A stretch of 64,000 nucleotides of DNA from Planctomycetota bacterium (GTDB lineage Bacteria; Planctomycetota; Phycisphaerae; Sedimentisphaerales; Anaerobacaceae). Positions 63,377 to 64,000 of this stretch are shown in pieces; positions within the stretch are counted from its first letter, which is position 1, and the number at the start of each line of letters is the position of its first letter. Where the stretch lies: the NCBI GenBank assembly GCA_019456255.1, contig VRUG01000007.1:1-64000 (forward strand), read 5' to 3'. The position numbers were made by a program, and so were the translations under genes. The notes beneath the pieces are model-generated. The model was not told the origin of the DNA and did not search any database. It saw nothing but the letters and a program-made list of their open reading frames with translations.

Positions 63377-64000
63377 CTATACCAGCATATTGATGAAATC
63401 TTCACTAACCTGCCAATTAGCTTTATTAGAACCGCTGTATAATTCACCACTCCTCAACTGCTCATAAGTTCCGGACCAATCCCCATTATTGTCCCTACTT
63501 GTGCTGTCAGTTGAACCTTGGTACCCTGCCTGGCCCTGCCCTTCCTGCTCAGTTGTCATTAATGACGGCTCTTTAAACGACTGCTGGTTCGACTGTTCAT
63601 TTAAAACCACCTCAACACGCCTAATTTGAACTCCCGAGTCTGTAAGGTTTCGGATTATTTCGGGAAGGGAATGTTCAATCTCATAGCGGGTTTGTGCTTT
63701 GTCCACTTCCAGTAAGCCTGTGAGTTGTCCGTCCTGCTCCTGGAATTTAATCGATACTCTTCCGAGTTCAGGCGGGTTGAGGTGGATGGTTATCTGGTTA
63801 TCACCCTGTTTCAGGGTGCTGCTTATTGATTCCTGTACCTGCTCTTTAATCCCTGCTGACAAATCCTGGGATGCAACATTAGTATTTGCCTTTGCGGTTT
63901 GAGCAGTCGATGCTGTCTGGCTTGTAACTGATAGCGGGCTATTACCGCCTGCAATTATTTGAGCAAATTCACCCGAACTTGATTGTGAGCCATTATTCGA
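63377..64000 (-). CDS. fliK: Flagellar hook-length control protein FliK, C-terminal part (cut by window edge)
   Basis: The frame is open to the right edge, so at least 208 residues of the C-terminus are seen and the N-terminus is missing. The block 'ITIHLNPPELGRVSIKFQEQ' is the FliK C-terminal signature that switches export from hook to filament. A Ser/Gln/Gly-rich tail follows. An apparent internal TTG start at 63862 is not the true start. It belongs to the flagellar gene group. Confidence 0.88.
   Translation of the reverse strand, partial: SNNGSQSSSGEFAQIIAGGNSPLSVTSQTASTAQTAKANTNVASQDLSAGIKEQVQESISSTLKQGDNQITIHLNPPELGRVSIKFQEQDGQLTGLLEVDKAQTRYEIEHSLPEIIRNLTDSGVQIRRVEVVLNEQSNQQSFKEPSLMTTEQEGQGQAGYQGSTDSTSRDNNGDWSGTYEQLRSGELYSGSNKANWQVSEDFINMLV

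Overview
The window reads as about 64 kb of chromosome from a Gram-negative, flagellated bacterium, most likely a planctomycete of the Phycisphaerae type. This placement is inferred. The supports are a Kdo synthase (kdsA), many small lipoproteins, zinc-ribbon and membrane families of planctomycete style, a 457-residue protein with a planctomycete-like C-terminal 'YSVGPNRKDDGG' block, and a GC content that looks to be in the low forties by eye. There is one tRNA, tRNA-Leu(GAG). I see no rRNA, CRISPR array, insertion sequence or prophage.

Layout. 1-3.6 kb is an accessory patch with three unrecognised or half-recognised membrane proteins, the first joining a RegB-like membrane module to a DUF116-like cysteine domain. 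3.7-8.5 kb holds surE, a small membrane protein, a frame-broken CBS-GGDEF gene and an intact GAF-GGDEF diguanylate cyclase. 8.7-11.5 kb is a motility control block: MerR-type regulator, FlgB-like rod protein, FlhG and the flagellar sigma factor FliA, which has a good sigma-28 promoter of its own. 11.6-17.2 kb holds dapF, a PilZ protein and an NtrB/NtrC-type two-component pair. 17.6-22.5 kb holds lipoproteins, a GH17-like hydrolase behind tRNA-Leu, and the queuosine genes queE, queC and queF.

22.7-43.8 kb is mostly housekeeping: a GT5-like glycosyltransferase, coaE, rho, valS, a bifunctional-nuclease-domain protein, lspA, gpmI, mutL, a BtuFCD-like transporter, a DksA-like protein, yacG and a CapD/PglF-type nucleotide-sugar dehydratase. 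A zeta-toxin-like gene with a small partner sits between gpmI and mutL, bracketed by two copies of the gpmI 3' end. 43.9-53 kb, all on the minus strand, has xerC, then a six-gene run (fmdB-type zinc ribbon, leuS, CYTH protein, DagK-like kinase, kdsA, radical SAM), then a lone MalK/UgpC-type ATPase.

53.2-64 kb is the most distinctive part. It contains flagellin, FliS, three tandem paralogues of a TPR plus GT41 (O-GlcNAc-transferase-like) glycosyltransferase, three further glycosyltransferases, and the end of fliK. I read it as a flagellin O-glycosylation locus. One GT41 copy has lost the expected active-site histidine and another carries a single-base frameshift. The dehydratase near 42 kb could supply a sugar precursor, though that link is only inferred.

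Likely wiring. FliA (10.6 kb) would drive sigma-28 promoters seen upstream of fliA itself, flagellin and a small gene ahead of xerC. FlhG, the diguanylate cyclase and the PilZ protein tie motility to c-di-GMP. Several genes (surE, the histidine kinase, coaE) have promoters placed so that transcription would begin almost at the start codon, which suggests leaderless mRNAs.
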